A stretch of DNA of 64,000 nt from the NCBI RefSeq assembly GCF_000241525.1, contig NZ_AHIL01000037.1, positions 62,001 through 126,000 of the forward strand, written 5' to 3'. Under the pieces are notes generated by a model. That model was not told the DNA's origin, ran no database searches, and saw nothing but the letters and a program-made list of their open reading frames with translations. Made by a program: the position numbers and the translations under genes. Origin of the DNA: Comamonas testosteroni ATCC 11996 (GTDB taxonomy: Bacteria > Pseudomonadota > Gammaproteobacteria > Burkholderiales > Burkholderiaceae_C). Shown here piece by piece: positions 54,538 to 63,302 of this stretch; within the stretch, counting starts at the first letter, position 1; each line of letters starts with the position of its first letter.

Positions 54538-57500
54538 GGCTGCACCTCCTTCGATTCTTTCTCGCAGTCGCCAAGCAGCGCCTCAAGCCCGTGCAGCAGC
54601 GCCAGCGGCGGCTTCAGCACATGCATGCCGGCTGCCTCGCCATCAAGACCGCGCAGGAAGAAATAGAGCGCGCCGCCCAGCTGTTCGCGGGGGTCGTAAG
54701 CCGCACCCAGCCGGCTTTGCAGCAGGCGGTGCAGAGCCAGCAGATACAGCGCCGCCTGTACGTCATAGCGGTGCTCGAGCATGGCCTGCTCCAGCGCCTG
54801 AGGGGCGTAGGCAGCGCCATCCTGGCCCAGGTGGTTGGTCTTGTAGTCCAGCACCCAGTAACGTCCGCCATGGTGAAACACCAGGTCGGCAAAACCCATC
54901 AGCATGCCGTGCAGCTCGCGCTCTGGCAGCGCCGGGCGCGGCTGACCGGGCAGGATATGCCGGCGGCACAGCGCGTCGATGCGCGGTGCCGACAGGCGCC
55001 GCGCCGGCAGCCAGAACTCCATCTCGGGCAAGAGCGCATCGCCTTTGCCCAGCTGGGCCAGCGAGACACCAAGCGGCGCCAGCGGCTGGTGCACCACGGC
55101 GCGCAGCCACTGCAGCACATCGGCGGCCTGCTCCTTGCGGCCCGCGCGCTCGCAGCGGCGCAGCAGACGGGCCGCCAGAGGCTCGCTGCTGTCGGGATCA
55201 TCCTCGGGCTGCAGCGCAAAGTCCTCTGCGGCCAGCCATTCCAGCTGGTCGTGCAGGAAATTGCCCACCACCGGGCCGCGCATGAAGCGGTGCCACACCG
55301 CAGCATCGCTGCGCGCGCCGGCTGCGAATCTGGTCAAGGTGGGCAAGGCGGTCATGACGTCGTTGATGACGCCCAGGTCCAGCGCAGCTTCACCCGCCTC
55401 CTGGGCCTGCAGCGCACGCTCATCCTCGGCAGGGCTTTGTGCGGCCACCGGCAGTACCGGCAGGCTGGGTGCGGCCATGGCGCGGGTCAGCGACGAAAAG
55501 CTGCCAATGCCCCAGCGGCGGTCGAACTGAGCCTCGTACACGGGCGCGGCGACCAGGGCGGGCAAGGCCTGCGCGGCAACATAGCGCGTGGGCACGGGCA
55601 GTTCGGCCGGCAGATCCACCACGGCGATCTGCGTGCAACGCTCGCCCAGGGCCTGGATGCTGGCACGCCAGCTGGCTGCAGACTGCGAAACATCTCCGGC
55701 CAGCAGATAGCCTGCCGCCCCCTGTTCGTTCGCACAGTTTTTGCTGTTGCCGCGCTTCATGGGGGCCAGCCCCATCCACAGCGCATGGCGCGGACGGGTC
55801 AGCGCCACATAGAGCAGGCGCAGATCCTCGCGCAGGCGCTCCTTGTCGGCCTGCGCCAGCTGCGCATCGTCGTAGTCCAGCACCAGCTCGCGTGCGGGTG
55901 CGCCATCGATCTGCACGGGCAGCGAAAGATAGGCTGCCTTGCCATCCACAGGCCGGAAACTGCCGCCAAACGGCAGGCAGACCAGTGGATACTCCAGCCC
56001 CTTGCTCTTGTGCACGGTGACGACCTTGACCAGATCGGCGTCCGATTCCAGCCGCACGATCTGCGCATCGCCGGCCGCGCCCGGGCTCTCGATCTGCGTG
56101 GCCAGCCAGCGGATCAAGGCTTGCTCGCCCTCCAGCTGGGCGCTCGCAGCTTGCAGCAGCTCGGCCAGGTGCAGATAGTTGGTCAGACGGCGCTCGCCGC
56201 CCATGTCCTGCAGCCAGCGCGCCGGCAATTCAAAGCGGTACAGCGTCTGGCGCAGCATGGCCAGCACGCCCAGGCGCAGCCAGAGGCTGTGCAGCTCCTT
56301 GAGCAGCTCGCTGCGCGCATCGAAAGCCTCGTCATCGCTGGCCAGCCAGGCCAGCTCGTCAAACGACAGACCCATCATGGGCGTGGCCAGACCGGCGCGC
56401 ACGGCCAGTCCGTCCAGAGGGGCAGCTACGGCACGCAGCCACAGCAGCAGATCCTGCGCCTCGCCGCTGGCGAAGACCGAGTCCTGATCGGAGAGATAGA
56501 CCGAGGCCACATTGCGCCGCGCCAGCGCGCGGCGCACGGCAGCGGCCTCCTTGCCCGTACGCACCAGCACCGCAACATCGGCCGGACGCAGGCGCTGCAG
56601 CGGCTGGCCGGCTTCGGCAAAGCCCGTGGCACCGTCCATCAGCCACTGCACGATCTGGCTGGCGCAGAACTCCGCCCCGCGGCGGCGGATGTCGTCATTG
56701 CTCAGCGGCTCATCACTGCTGCCATCCCAGGCAATGGTCAGCGCTGCCATGCCCTGGCTGCCCTGCATCAGCCGTTCCTTGCGGCCATTGGCCTTGACAC
56801 TCTCGAACGGCAGTGGATTGCTCTGCCCGGCGCGAAACATGAACGCACCCTCGCCTTCGCGCACCTCTGCCTGCACAAACCACTGGTTGACCGCATCGAC
56901 CAGCGCCTCGGTGGAGCGGAAGTTGGTGTCCAGCACATAGTGGCGACCCTCGGTCGCCTGCCTGGCCTGCAGGTAGCTGTAGATGTCCGCACCACGAAAG
57001 CCGTAGATGGACTGCTTGGGGTCGCCGATCAGCAGCAATGCGCTGTCCGCGCCGTTGTCTGCCGTGCGGTAGATCTGGTCGAACAGCCGGTATTGCAGCG
57101 GCGAGGTGTCCTGGAACTCGTCAATCAGCGCCACCGGGTACTGGGCCAGAATGCCGGCTTGCAGCGCGGGGCCGTTATCACCGGCCAGGGCCGCATCCAG
57201 GCGCTGCAACATATCGGCAAAGCCGAAAGTGCCGGCCTGGCGTTTGAGCCACAGCAGGCGCTGCTGTACATGGACGGCCGCATGCAGACGCAGCGCCACC
57301 TTGATCGACGGCAGCTCGGCCAACGCTTTCAGCAATTGCTCCAGCTCGGAAAATTCAGTGGGCAGCAGCAAGTCCATGGTCGAGCCCTTGAAGGCCTCTG
57401 CCATCCCCTCGGGGCTGAGGCGCTTGCGGGCGGAGTCGCTGAGCTCCAGAGGCTGGTTCAACGGGTCTTGCGCCCAAACGGTCAGCGCCGCAAACCAGCC

Positions 57501-58346
57501 TGTGTAGTAGCGAGCCTGCAGCTTTCGCTTGTCCCACAGCGCGGCGCGGCCGTCTAGTTCACCCTCAATCCAGCGCAGCATGCGCTCGGCCTTGGCCTCC
57601 CAGCCATCGGCCAGCGCTTGCAGTCGCTGCGCACGCTCTGCATGTGTCTGCGTAATGCATTCGCCCAGCGCCCCTACACCAGCCACAGCGGGCACGTTTT
57701 CGCGCAGCAGCGATTGCATGTCTTTGACCAGCGCATGCACATCGGGCCAGACCTGCAGCGCCGTCTCCAGCACCTCACCCGACAGCGGGTAGCACTGCTG
57801 GCGCCAGTAATCCTGCGCCGCCTCGGTCTGACGCTGGCTTTCATCGGCCTCCAGCGTTTCATCAAACAGATTGCCGCTGTCAAACGCATGCTCGCGCAGC
57901 ATGCGCTGGCACCAGGCGTCTATGGTGTGGATGGCGGCATCGTCCATGCACTGCGCAGCCATGTCCAGCCGCCAGGCGGCGGTGTCGCGCTCTGTGCCCT
58001 CGGCGTAGGCATCGCGAAGATCGCGCAGGAAGCTGTCGTGCACCGCCGGTTCGGCCTCGCCGCGAAAGCATTGCACGGCCTCGATCAGGCGGGCACGAAT
58101 GCGGTCCGACAGCTCGCGCGTGGCGGCGCGCGTGAAGGTCATCACCAGGATGTCTGGCGGCATCAAGGGCCTGGCAAAACCGTTCTCGGCGCCATGGCCC
58201 AGCACCAGCCGCAGATAGAGCGCGGCAATGGTCCAGGTCTTGCCTGTGCCCGCGCTGGCTTCGATCAGTCGCGAGCCCCAGAGCGGGAAATGCAGGGGCT
58301 GTAGCGCCTGGCTGCCTGGCTTCATGGGGTTGGCGGGCGCTCTCAT
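54534..58346 (-). CDS. recB: Exodeoxyribonuclease V, beta subunit (RecB)
   Basis: This 1270-residue protein has an N-terminal SF1A helicase (IEASAGTGKTWTIAALYLRL; ALIDEFQDTSPLQYRLFDQI; LLIGDPKQSIYGFRGADIYS; DLVKVVTVHKSKGLEYPLVC) and a C-terminal nuclease domain with the catalytic GGRYWVLDYKTNHLG (Asp and Lys of the D-x-K site). Length is normal for RecB. ATG 58346 overlaps the recC stop by four bases. A long overlapping open frame on the other strand (about 54.1-57.6 kb) is an artefact of GC3 bias. Confidence 0.96.
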   Translation of the reverse strand: MRAPANPMKPGSQALQPLHFPLWGSRLIEASAGTGKTWTIAALYLRLVLGHGAENGFARPLMPPDILVMTFTRAATRELSDRIRARLIEAVQCFRGEAEPAVHDSFLRDLRDAYAEGTERDTAAWRLDMAAQCMDDAAIHTIDAWCQRMLREHAFDSGNLFDETLEADESQRQTEAAQDYWRQQCYPLSGEVLETALQVWPDVHALVKDMQSLLRENVPAVAGVGALGECITQTHAERAQRLQALADGWEAKAERMLRWIEGELDGRAALWDKRKLQARYYTGWFAALTVWAQDPLNQPLELSDSARKRLSPEGMAEAFKGSTMDLLLPTEFSELEQLLKALAELPSIKVALRLHAAVHVQQRLLWLKRQAGTFGFADMLQRLDAALAGDNGPALQAGILAQYPVALIDEFQDTSPLQYRLFDQIYRTADNGADSALLLIGDPKQSIYGFRGADIYSYLQARQATEGRHYVLDTNFRSTEALVDAVNQWFVQAEVREGEGAFMFRAGQSNPLPFESVKANGRKERLMQGSQGMAALTIAWDGSSDEPLSNDDIRRRGAEFCASQIVQWLMDGATGFAEAGQPLQRLRPADVAVLVRTGKEAAAVRRALARRNVASVYLSDQDSVFASGEAQDLLLWLRAVAAPLDGLAVRAGLATPMMGLSFDELAWLASDDEAFDARSELLKELHSLWLRLGVLAMLRQTLYRFELPARWLQDMGGERRLTNYLHLAELLQAASAQLEGEQALIRWLATQIESPGAAGDAQIVRLESDADLVKVVTVHKSKGLEYPLVCLPFGGSFRPVDGKAAYLSLPVQIDGAPARELVLDYDDAQLAQADKERLREDLRLLYVALTRPRHALWMGLAPMKRGNSKNCANEQGAAGYLLAGDVSQSAASWRASIQALGERCTQIAVVDLPAELPVPTRYVAAQALPALVAAPVYEAQFDRRWGIGSFSSLTRAMAAPSLPVLPVAAQSPAEDERALQAQEAGEAALDLGVINDVMTALPTLTRFAAGARSDAAVWHRFMRGPVVGNFLHDQLEWLAAEDFALQPEDDPDSSEPLAARLLRRCERAGRKEQAADVLQWLRAVVHQPLAPLGVSLAQLGKGDALLPEMEFWLPARRLSAPRIDALCRRHILPGQPRPALPERELHGMLMGFADLVFHHGGRYWVLDYKTNHLGQDGAAYAPQALEQAMLEHRYDVQAALYLLALHRLLQSRLGAAYDPREQLGGALYFFLRGLDGEAAGMHVLKPPLALLHGLEALLGDCEKESKEVQP

Positions 58347-61300
58347 GCCGGCTCTCCTGCTTGTTCGTTCTGGTCTGCACGCTGCATCAGGGGCAGCTCC
58401 TCGGTCTGCACCTGCGCGGCCAGCCAGTCATGCAGCGGACCATAGACCTGCTTGGCCAGGGTATGAAAGCGCAGATCGGCCGTCAGCGCCTCCCAGTCGG
58501 GGTAGCAGCGCGCCCAGCTGGGGTCTTCGCATTCGCCGCCCAGCATGTAGCCGCCCTCGTAGGCCTGTGCGGCGACGCTCAGATCGTCACGGCCTGCGGC
58601 GATGGCGGCTTTGAGAGGCAGCGGCAAGGGCTCGTTCTGGCCCACCAGCCACAGCTGCATCAAGGCTTGCAAGCGCTGCATGGCCATTTCCGGCTCCAGC
58701 GGCTGCACCCAGACCAGGGTGTCGCGTGCGATCACACCCATCAGCGTGTCGCTGCCCGTGCTTGAAAGCGCCAGGCTGCGCACATAAATGGGCAGGAGCT
58801 TGTGGGCCTGCAGCTCGCCTTTCTTGTTCAGCAGCGTGCGCGGCTCCAGTGCGAACCAGCAGCGGCTGTAGCTCGCATCCGAAGACGGCTCTTCGCGCTC
58901 CTGCAAGCCATCCATCCAGTCGTCCAGCGTGACCGTGCCGGAGTGCAGCAGCAAACGCTCGCGCGGCGCCGCCTGGGGCCATAGCCGCATCTGCTGCTGC
59001 CAAGCCAGCAGCGACGGCGTGACCTGGGCCTGCAAGGCCTCGGCCTCGCGCCTGCCAAGACCTGCCAGCGGAAGCACGCCGGCACGCCCCAGACGCTGCA
59101 CCTGGCGCTGCACCTGCTGACTCACGTCCAGCGCCGCATCATGCGCCAGCTGCGTGCGCACGCCTTGCTGCAGCTGCTGAATCAGGCCGTAGGCGGTCAG
59201 ACCATCGACGCTGAAAAGCTCGTCATCCTCCAGCAGCTCCTCGTCCTGTTCAAAGCGCACCTGCAGGCGGTTGCGCAAAAAGCTGCGTGCGGGATGGCGC
59301 AGAAATTCCGTCAGGCGCGCCAGCGTCAGCGGCACTTCGGGGTCGGGCTCGAAGGCAGCCACGACCGGCAGCGCCTGCGCTGCCCGCTCTTCATGCGCAC
59401 CATACCATTCGCGTGCGAAGGTCGACAGCCCCGAAGCCTGCTCGAAATAGCGGCGGCTGAAGGGCTGCAAAGGATGCTGGCGGGTACGCTGGGCCAGCAG
59501 CAGGTCTCCGCGCTCGCTGGCGCAAAGGCCTGCACTGCCTTCGCCCTGCCAGCCTTGGCTCAGATAGTCGCGCAGCTGCGAGACCAGCACCGAGGGGGGT
59601 TGCTCGCTGTTGTCGCGCACATGGCGGCCGGCCCAACTGATATAGAGCTTGCTGCGGGCCGACAGCAAGGCATCCAGCATCAGCTGACGGTCATCGTCGC
59701 GGCGCGCGCGATCGCCGGGGCGCTGCTGGCCGGGCAGGGCCATCAGATCGAAGTCCACGCGCGTGGCGCGGCGCGGGTAGTCGCCATCGTTCATGCCCAG
59801 CAGACACACCACGTCGAAGGGAATCGCGCGCATCGGCATCAGCGTGCAGAAAGTCACGCCACCGGCACGAAAACGCTGGTTGAGCGCGGGCTCGGACAGG
59901 GCCTGCAGCCAGGCCTCCTGCGCCACCTCCAGCGGAATCAGGGCTTCAAAACCCGCTTGCTCGCAGGCGGCCTGCCAGCTGACCAGGGCCGTGTCGAGTG
60001 CGGCGCACAGGGCCTGGTCCTCATCGCCCTGTGCGACAAAGAAGTCGTCCATCAGACTGCGAAAACGCTGGGCCCAGACCTCGGGAGCCGCGGCCGTTGC
60101 AGCCGTTTGCCACCACTGCAGCATGCGCCCCAGCAAACTGGCCAGCGATCCGGCCAGCTCGGCCGCCAGGCCGCCCACTTCGTCATAGGGCTCCATGCCG
60201 GCAAAAGCCTGTGCCTCGTCGAAGGGGGCCTGCAGCGCCGGCCCGCTGGCATAGCCCAGCAGCATGCGGCGCAGGCCGAACCAGGCGCTGTTGGGGTCCC
60301 CGCAGGCTGCAAGACCCAGTTGGGCGCGCTGCGCATGGTTGAGCCCCCAGCGAATGCCTGCGCCGGCCATCCAGTGCGTGAGCTGGGGCAGATCGTCGGC
60401 CGCCAGCCCCACGCGCGCCGCCACGGCGGGCACATCGAGCAGGTCGCACAACTCGCTCAGGCGGCAGCGCTGCTGAGGCAGCTTGAGCAGCCATTGCAGC
60501 GCCGTCACCAGCGGGCTGCTGGCGCGCGCGCCCACGTCGGCAATGTCAAACGGAATATGGCGCGCATCGTGGCGGCCGTACTGACCGAACACGGCGCGGA
60601 TGGCGGGTGCAGCCTCTTCGATCGACGGCAGCATGACCACCACCTCGCGCGGCGCCAGCGCTGCGCGGCCCGCAGCGGCAGGCTCGGCCAGCCATTGCAG
60701 CAACTGGTCGTGCAGCACTTCGAGCTCGCGCACCAGGCCATGGGCCTTGTGAAAGACGATGGACTGATCGGCCGCCGCGATCTCGACCGCTGGGTGCTCC
60801 GACATGGGCACCAGATCGCGAATGCGCTGCTGCACCTGGACCAGCAGCGGTGCATCGATCAGCTCGCTCGCGTCAGCCTCGTCATACACATCCACACGCG
60901 GCCAGCCCCATTGCACGGCGGTGTCGCCCGTGGTGTCGAAGGCATCGAGCTGGCGCACATAGTCGCGGCTCTGCCGACCCCAGGCCGCCAGCAGCGGATG
61001 GGCATGGGCGTGCATGGCGGCCAGGGGAATCTGCGCCAGGTCCTTGCCGCCCTTGTCGGCATGGCGGCGGCGCTGCTGGCGCAGCAGCTCGCGCCCGTCG
61101 ATGGCATCGGCCCAGTGAAAGCGGCAGGGGTTTGGAACGGCAATCAGCACCTGGCTGTGCTGGGCAATGCCGCTGAGAAACTGCATCAGCGACAAAGGCA
61201 TCTGGCTCATGCCGAACACCACCACGCGGCGCGCCAGCGGCGTGACCGGCGGCTGACCGCTTTGCAGTGCGTCCAGAATTCGTGCCAGCAGGGCCGGGCG

Positions 61301-61930
61301 GGTGGCGGCACGCTCCTGCTCATTGAGCTCGGCCAGCACCTTGCGCCACAGCTGGGGCTGCCAGAGCTGCCCTTCGGGCACGGGCGCGTCGGAGCGGCCA
61401 GCCGTACGCAGCACATCCTCGCCCTGCTCCCAGGCGGCCAGCCAGTCGGCGCGGTAGATCTGGTACTGGTCGAACAGGTCGGCCAGCTTTTCGGCGAGCT
61501 GCAGCAGGCGCTGCGGCTCGCCGGGGCGCAGAAAGTTGGCAATGGGCGCAAACGCCGGCTCGCCCAGACACTGCGGCAGCAGGCGCATCAGGCGCCAGAT
61601 CATGGGCGTCTTGTCCAGCGGCGATTCGCGCGGTACCTCATGCCTGCCCAGAATCTGCCGGTAGCTGCGCCAGACAAAGCGCGCCGGCAACTCGACCTGT
61701 GCTGCGGCGCACACGCCCTGTTGCTCGGCCATGCGCATCTTGAACCACTCGGCCATGCCGTTGCTTTGCACCAGCACGATCTCGGGCTCCAGCGCCTGCA
61801 AGGGATGCGCCGCCAGCCAGGCCAGCACGGTATCGGCCAGCGCCTCGGTCTGGTTGCCATGGATGGCGATCAGGCCCGGCTGCCAGTTCGCTGCCGGTTG
61901 CGACGCCCTTGATTGCTGCTCTGCTGTCAC
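58343..61930 (-). CDS. recC: Exodeoxyribonuclease V, gamma subunit (RecC)
   Basis: This 1195-residue protein recognises Chi and splits the duplex. Typical features are LIAIHGNQTEALADTVLAWL at the start, LVQSNGMAEWFKMRMAEQ, VVVFGMSQMPLSLMQFLSGI, and MPMRAIPFDVVCLLGMNDGD with its RAT follow-up. The first codon is GTG 61930 (GTGACAGCAGAG) with AGGAG five bases upstream. Upstream, 254 bases separate it from the tRNA genes; they hold an AGCGCTATCA-like trace of repeat B near 61990 and no gene. Confidence 0.94.
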   Translation of the reverse strand: MTAEQQSRASQPAANWQPGLIAIHGNQTEALADTVLAWLAAHPLQALEPEIVLVQSNGMAEWFKMRMAEQQGVCAAAQVELPARFVWRSYRQILGRHEVPRESPLDKTPMIWRLMRLLPQCLGEPAFAPIANFLRPGEPQRLLQLAEKLADLFDQYQIYRADWLAAWEQGEDVLRTAGRSDAPVPEGQLWQPQLWRKVLAELNEQERAATRPALLARILDALQSGQPPVTPLARRVVVFGMSQMPLSLMQFLSGIAQHSQVLIAVPNPCRFHWADAIDGRELLRQQRRRHADKGGKDLAQIPLAAMHAHAHPLLAAWGRQSRDYVRQLDAFDTTGDTAVQWGWPRVDVYDEADASELIDAPLLVQVQQRIRDLVPMSEHPAVEIAAADQSIVFHKAHGLVRELEVLHDQLLQWLAEPAAAGRAALAPREVVVMLPSIEEAAPAIRAVFGQYGRHDARHIPFDIADVGARASSPLVTALQWLLKLPQQRCRLSELCDLLDVPAVAARVGLAADDLPQLTHWMAGAGIRWGLNHAQRAQLGLAACGDPNSAWFGLRRMLLGYASGPALQAPFDEAQAFAGMEPYDEVGGLAAELAGSLASLLGRMLQWWQTAATAAAPEVWAQRFRSLMDDFFVAQGDEDQALCAALDTALVSWQAACEQAGFEALIPLEVAQEAWLQALSEPALNQRFRAGGVTFCTLMPMRAIPFDVVCLLGMNDGDYPRRATRVDFDLMALPGQQRPGDRARRDDDRQLMLDALLSARSKLYISWAGRHVRDNSEQPPSVLVSQLRDYLSQGWQGEGSAGLCASERGDLLLAQRTRQHPLQPFSRRYFEQASGLSTFAREWYGAHEERAAQALPVVAAFEPDPEVPLTLARLTEFLRHPARSFLRNRLQVRFEQDEELLEDDELFSVDGLTAYGLIQQLQQGVRTQLAHDAALDVSQQVQRQVQRLGRAGVLPLAGLGRREAEALQAQVTPSLLAWQQQMRLWPQAAPRERLLLHSGTVTLDDWMDGLQEREEPSSDASYSRCWFALEPRTLLNKKGELQAHKLLPIYVRSLALSSTGSDTLMGVIARDTLVWVQPLEPEMAMQRLQALMQLWLVGQNEPLPLPLKAAIAAGRDDLSVAAQAYEGGYMLGGECEDPSWARCYPDWEALTADLRFHTLAKQVYGPLHDWLAAQVQTEELPLMQRADQNEQAGEPA

Positions 61931-62150
61931 ACGCGCTCCTGTGCCTGTCTGTGCACGATGAAAGCTGCAAGCTTAACGGCAGCATGCAGGCGCTATCAAA
62001 TGAAAAGCTGGTTGCGCATATCTACAAAGCAAACTGGAGCTGAAACACCTTGAAATCGAGCCAAAGCAAGCGCAAGCCGCTCTGTTTTTTGCTGCCTGCG
62101 GCTCGGACGGCCACTCTGAGCTTGCGGACACTCGAGGCGCAATGAGAAAA

Positions 62151-62180
62151 GCCCCAGATCATTGCTGATCTGGGGCTTCA
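62151..62180 (-). terminator. Terminator of tRNA-Phe copy 1
   Basis: On the minus strand the stem is GCCCCAGATC / GATCTGGGGC with loop AGCAAT, followed by TTTTCTCATT. It is very similar to the terminator at 62401 but with compensated base pairs. Confidence 0.85.
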
Positions 62181-62184
62181 TGTT

Positions 62185-62260
62185 TGGTGGCCTGGGACGG
62201 AATCGAACCGCCGACACAAGGATTTTCAATCCTCTGCTCTACCGACTGAGCTACCGGGCC
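62185..62260 (-). tRNA. tRNA-Phe (GAA), copy 1
   Basis: This 76-base gene includes an encoded CCA. It has D-arm GCTCAGTCGGTAGAGC, anticodon loop ATTGAAAAT (GAA) and T-arm GGTTCGATTCC. The acceptor stem is GGCCCGG against CCAGGCC, leaving a C-A mismatch at pair 5:68. Confidence 0.96.
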
Positions 62261-62266
62261 TTTGCT

Positions 62267-62293
62267 GCTTCAGCAACTTGAATTTGCTGAAGC
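62267..62293 (-). promoter_or_regulatory. Perfect 10-bp hairpin in the leader of tRNA-Phe copy 1
   Basis: GCTTCAGCAA and TTGCTGAAGC, with a seven-base loop, lie between the -10 box and the mature 5' end. It may influence processing or termination. Confidence 0.6.
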
Positions 62294-62297
62294 GACG

Positions 62298-62303
62298 ATT
62301 ATA
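62298..62303 (-). promoter_or_regulatory. Perfect -10 box (TATAAT) of tRNA-Phe copy 1
   Basis: On the minus strand GCCTATAATCG is found 38 bases before the mature tRNA. The -35 is weak. Confidence 0.7.
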
Positions 62304-62400
62304 GGCATATTTTTCCGCATCCCGCCCCACCTGGGCATTCCAGATCGCAGCATTCGCCGGTCTGCGAACGCTGCCGGTGACGGGTCAGATCTGGATGCAG

Positions 62401-62434
62401 AAAAGCCCTGGATCATTGCTGATCCAGGGCTTTG
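62401..62434 (-). terminator. Terminator of tRNA-Phe copy 2
   Basis: On the minus strand the stem is AAAGCCCTGGATC / GATCCAGGGCTTT with loop AGCAAT. It differs from the copy 1 terminator by paired changes. Confidence 0.85.
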
Positions 62435-62438
62435 AATC

Positions 62439-62514
62439 TGGTGGCCTGGGACGGAATCGAACCGCCGACACAAGGATTTTCAATCCTCTGCTCTACCGAC
62501 TGAGCTACCGGGCC
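62439..62514 (-). tRNA. tRNA-Phe (GAA), copy 2
   Basis: This gene is identical to copy 1 over all 76 bases, including the C-A acceptor mismatch and the encoded CCA. It has its own promoter and terminator. Confidence 0.96.
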
Positions 62515-62545
62515 TTCATCAACACTCTTGAGTGCCGAAGCCACG

Positions 62546-62551
62546 ATTATA
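62546..62551 (-). promoter_or_regulatory. Perfect -10 box (TATAAT) of tRNA-Phe copy 2
   Basis: On the minus strand it reads GCCTATAATCG, the same context as in copy 1, 32 bases before the mature tRNA. Confidence 0.7.
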
Positions 62552-62597
62552 GGCACACTTTTCGACCCCAAATCGAAAAATGCGATTTTTTTGGAAA

Positions 62598-63263
62598 TTA
62601 TCCGCGGCGATTGCGTCCGAGGTCCACGCCCAGCTGACGCAGTTTTCGGTACAGATGGGTACGCTCCAGGCCGGTCTTCTCTGCCACGCGCGTCATGGAG
62701 CCGCCTTCGCGGGCCAGGTGGAATTCGAAATAGGCTTTTTCAAAGCCGTCGCGCGCCTCGCGCAGGGGACGGTCGAGATCGAAGCCCTGGTGCGAGTTGG
62801 GCAGATTGTCTTCCGCCGCCTGCGCCGTGATGCTGACCACGGCCGATGGCGCCGTGCTGTTGCTGGCATGCGATGAGGTTTCCGAGCCCTGGCTGGCCGT
62901 GCTGCGCGCCAGCCCCTGCTCCACTGCCTTGAGCAGCTTCTGCATGGTGATGGGCTTTTCGAGGAATGACAACGCGCCGATGCGCGTTGCCTCGACGGCC
63001 GTTTCGATGGTCGCATGACCGCTCATCATGATGACGGGCATGGTGAGCTGACCGGCCGTGGCCCATTCCTTGAGCAAGGTGACGCCGTCGGTGTCCGGCA
63101 TCCAGATGTCCAGCAGCACCAGATCGTAGTTATTGGTCGCCCTGGATACGCGTGCCTGCGTGGCGTTCTCTGCCACGTCCACACTATGACCTTCGTCGTT
63201 GAGGATTTCCGACAACAAATCCCGGATCCCCAGTTCGTCGTCGACCACTAGTATGTTTGCCAT
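62598..63263 (-). CDS. ntrX: NtrX-like response regulator without AAA+ domain
   Basis: This 221-residue protein has a receiver domain (about 1-120: ILVVDDELGIRDLLSE, phospho-acceptor Asp 52 in LVLLDIWMPDTDG, MMSGHATIETAVEA, LEKPI), a short flexible linker (Ser/Thr/Ala, about 122-150), and a C-terminal Fis-type HTH (about 185-215: MTRVAEKTGLERTHLYRKL). The sigma54-interacting AAA+ domain of classical NtrX is absent. It lies immediately after the NtrY-like kinase gene, its predicted partner. ATG 63263 starts MANILVVDD. Confidence 0.9.
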   Translation of the reverse strand: MANILVVDDELGIRDLLSEILNDEGHSVDVAENATQARVSRATNNYDLVLLDIWMPDTDGVTLLKEWATAGQLTMPVIMMSGHATIETAVEATRIGALSFLEKPITMQKLLKAVEQGLARSTASQGSETSSHASNSTAPSAVVSITAQAAEDNLPNSHQGFDLDRPLREARDGFEKAYFEFHLAREGGSMTRVAEKTGLERTHLYRKLRQLGVDLGRNRRG

Positions 63264-63302
63264 GTGTCTAAAGCCTGTTGCTATGCCTTGTGCTGAACGG
63301 GA

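Noticed and set aside
54099..57557. 1152-codon open frame on the + strand opposite recB
   Set aside because: Antisense to a clear RecB. Translated product is low-complexity, Gln/His/Arg rich, as expected from GC3 bias.
59141..61912. 923-codon open frame on the + strand opposite recC
   Set aside because: Shadow of recC with no recognisable domain.
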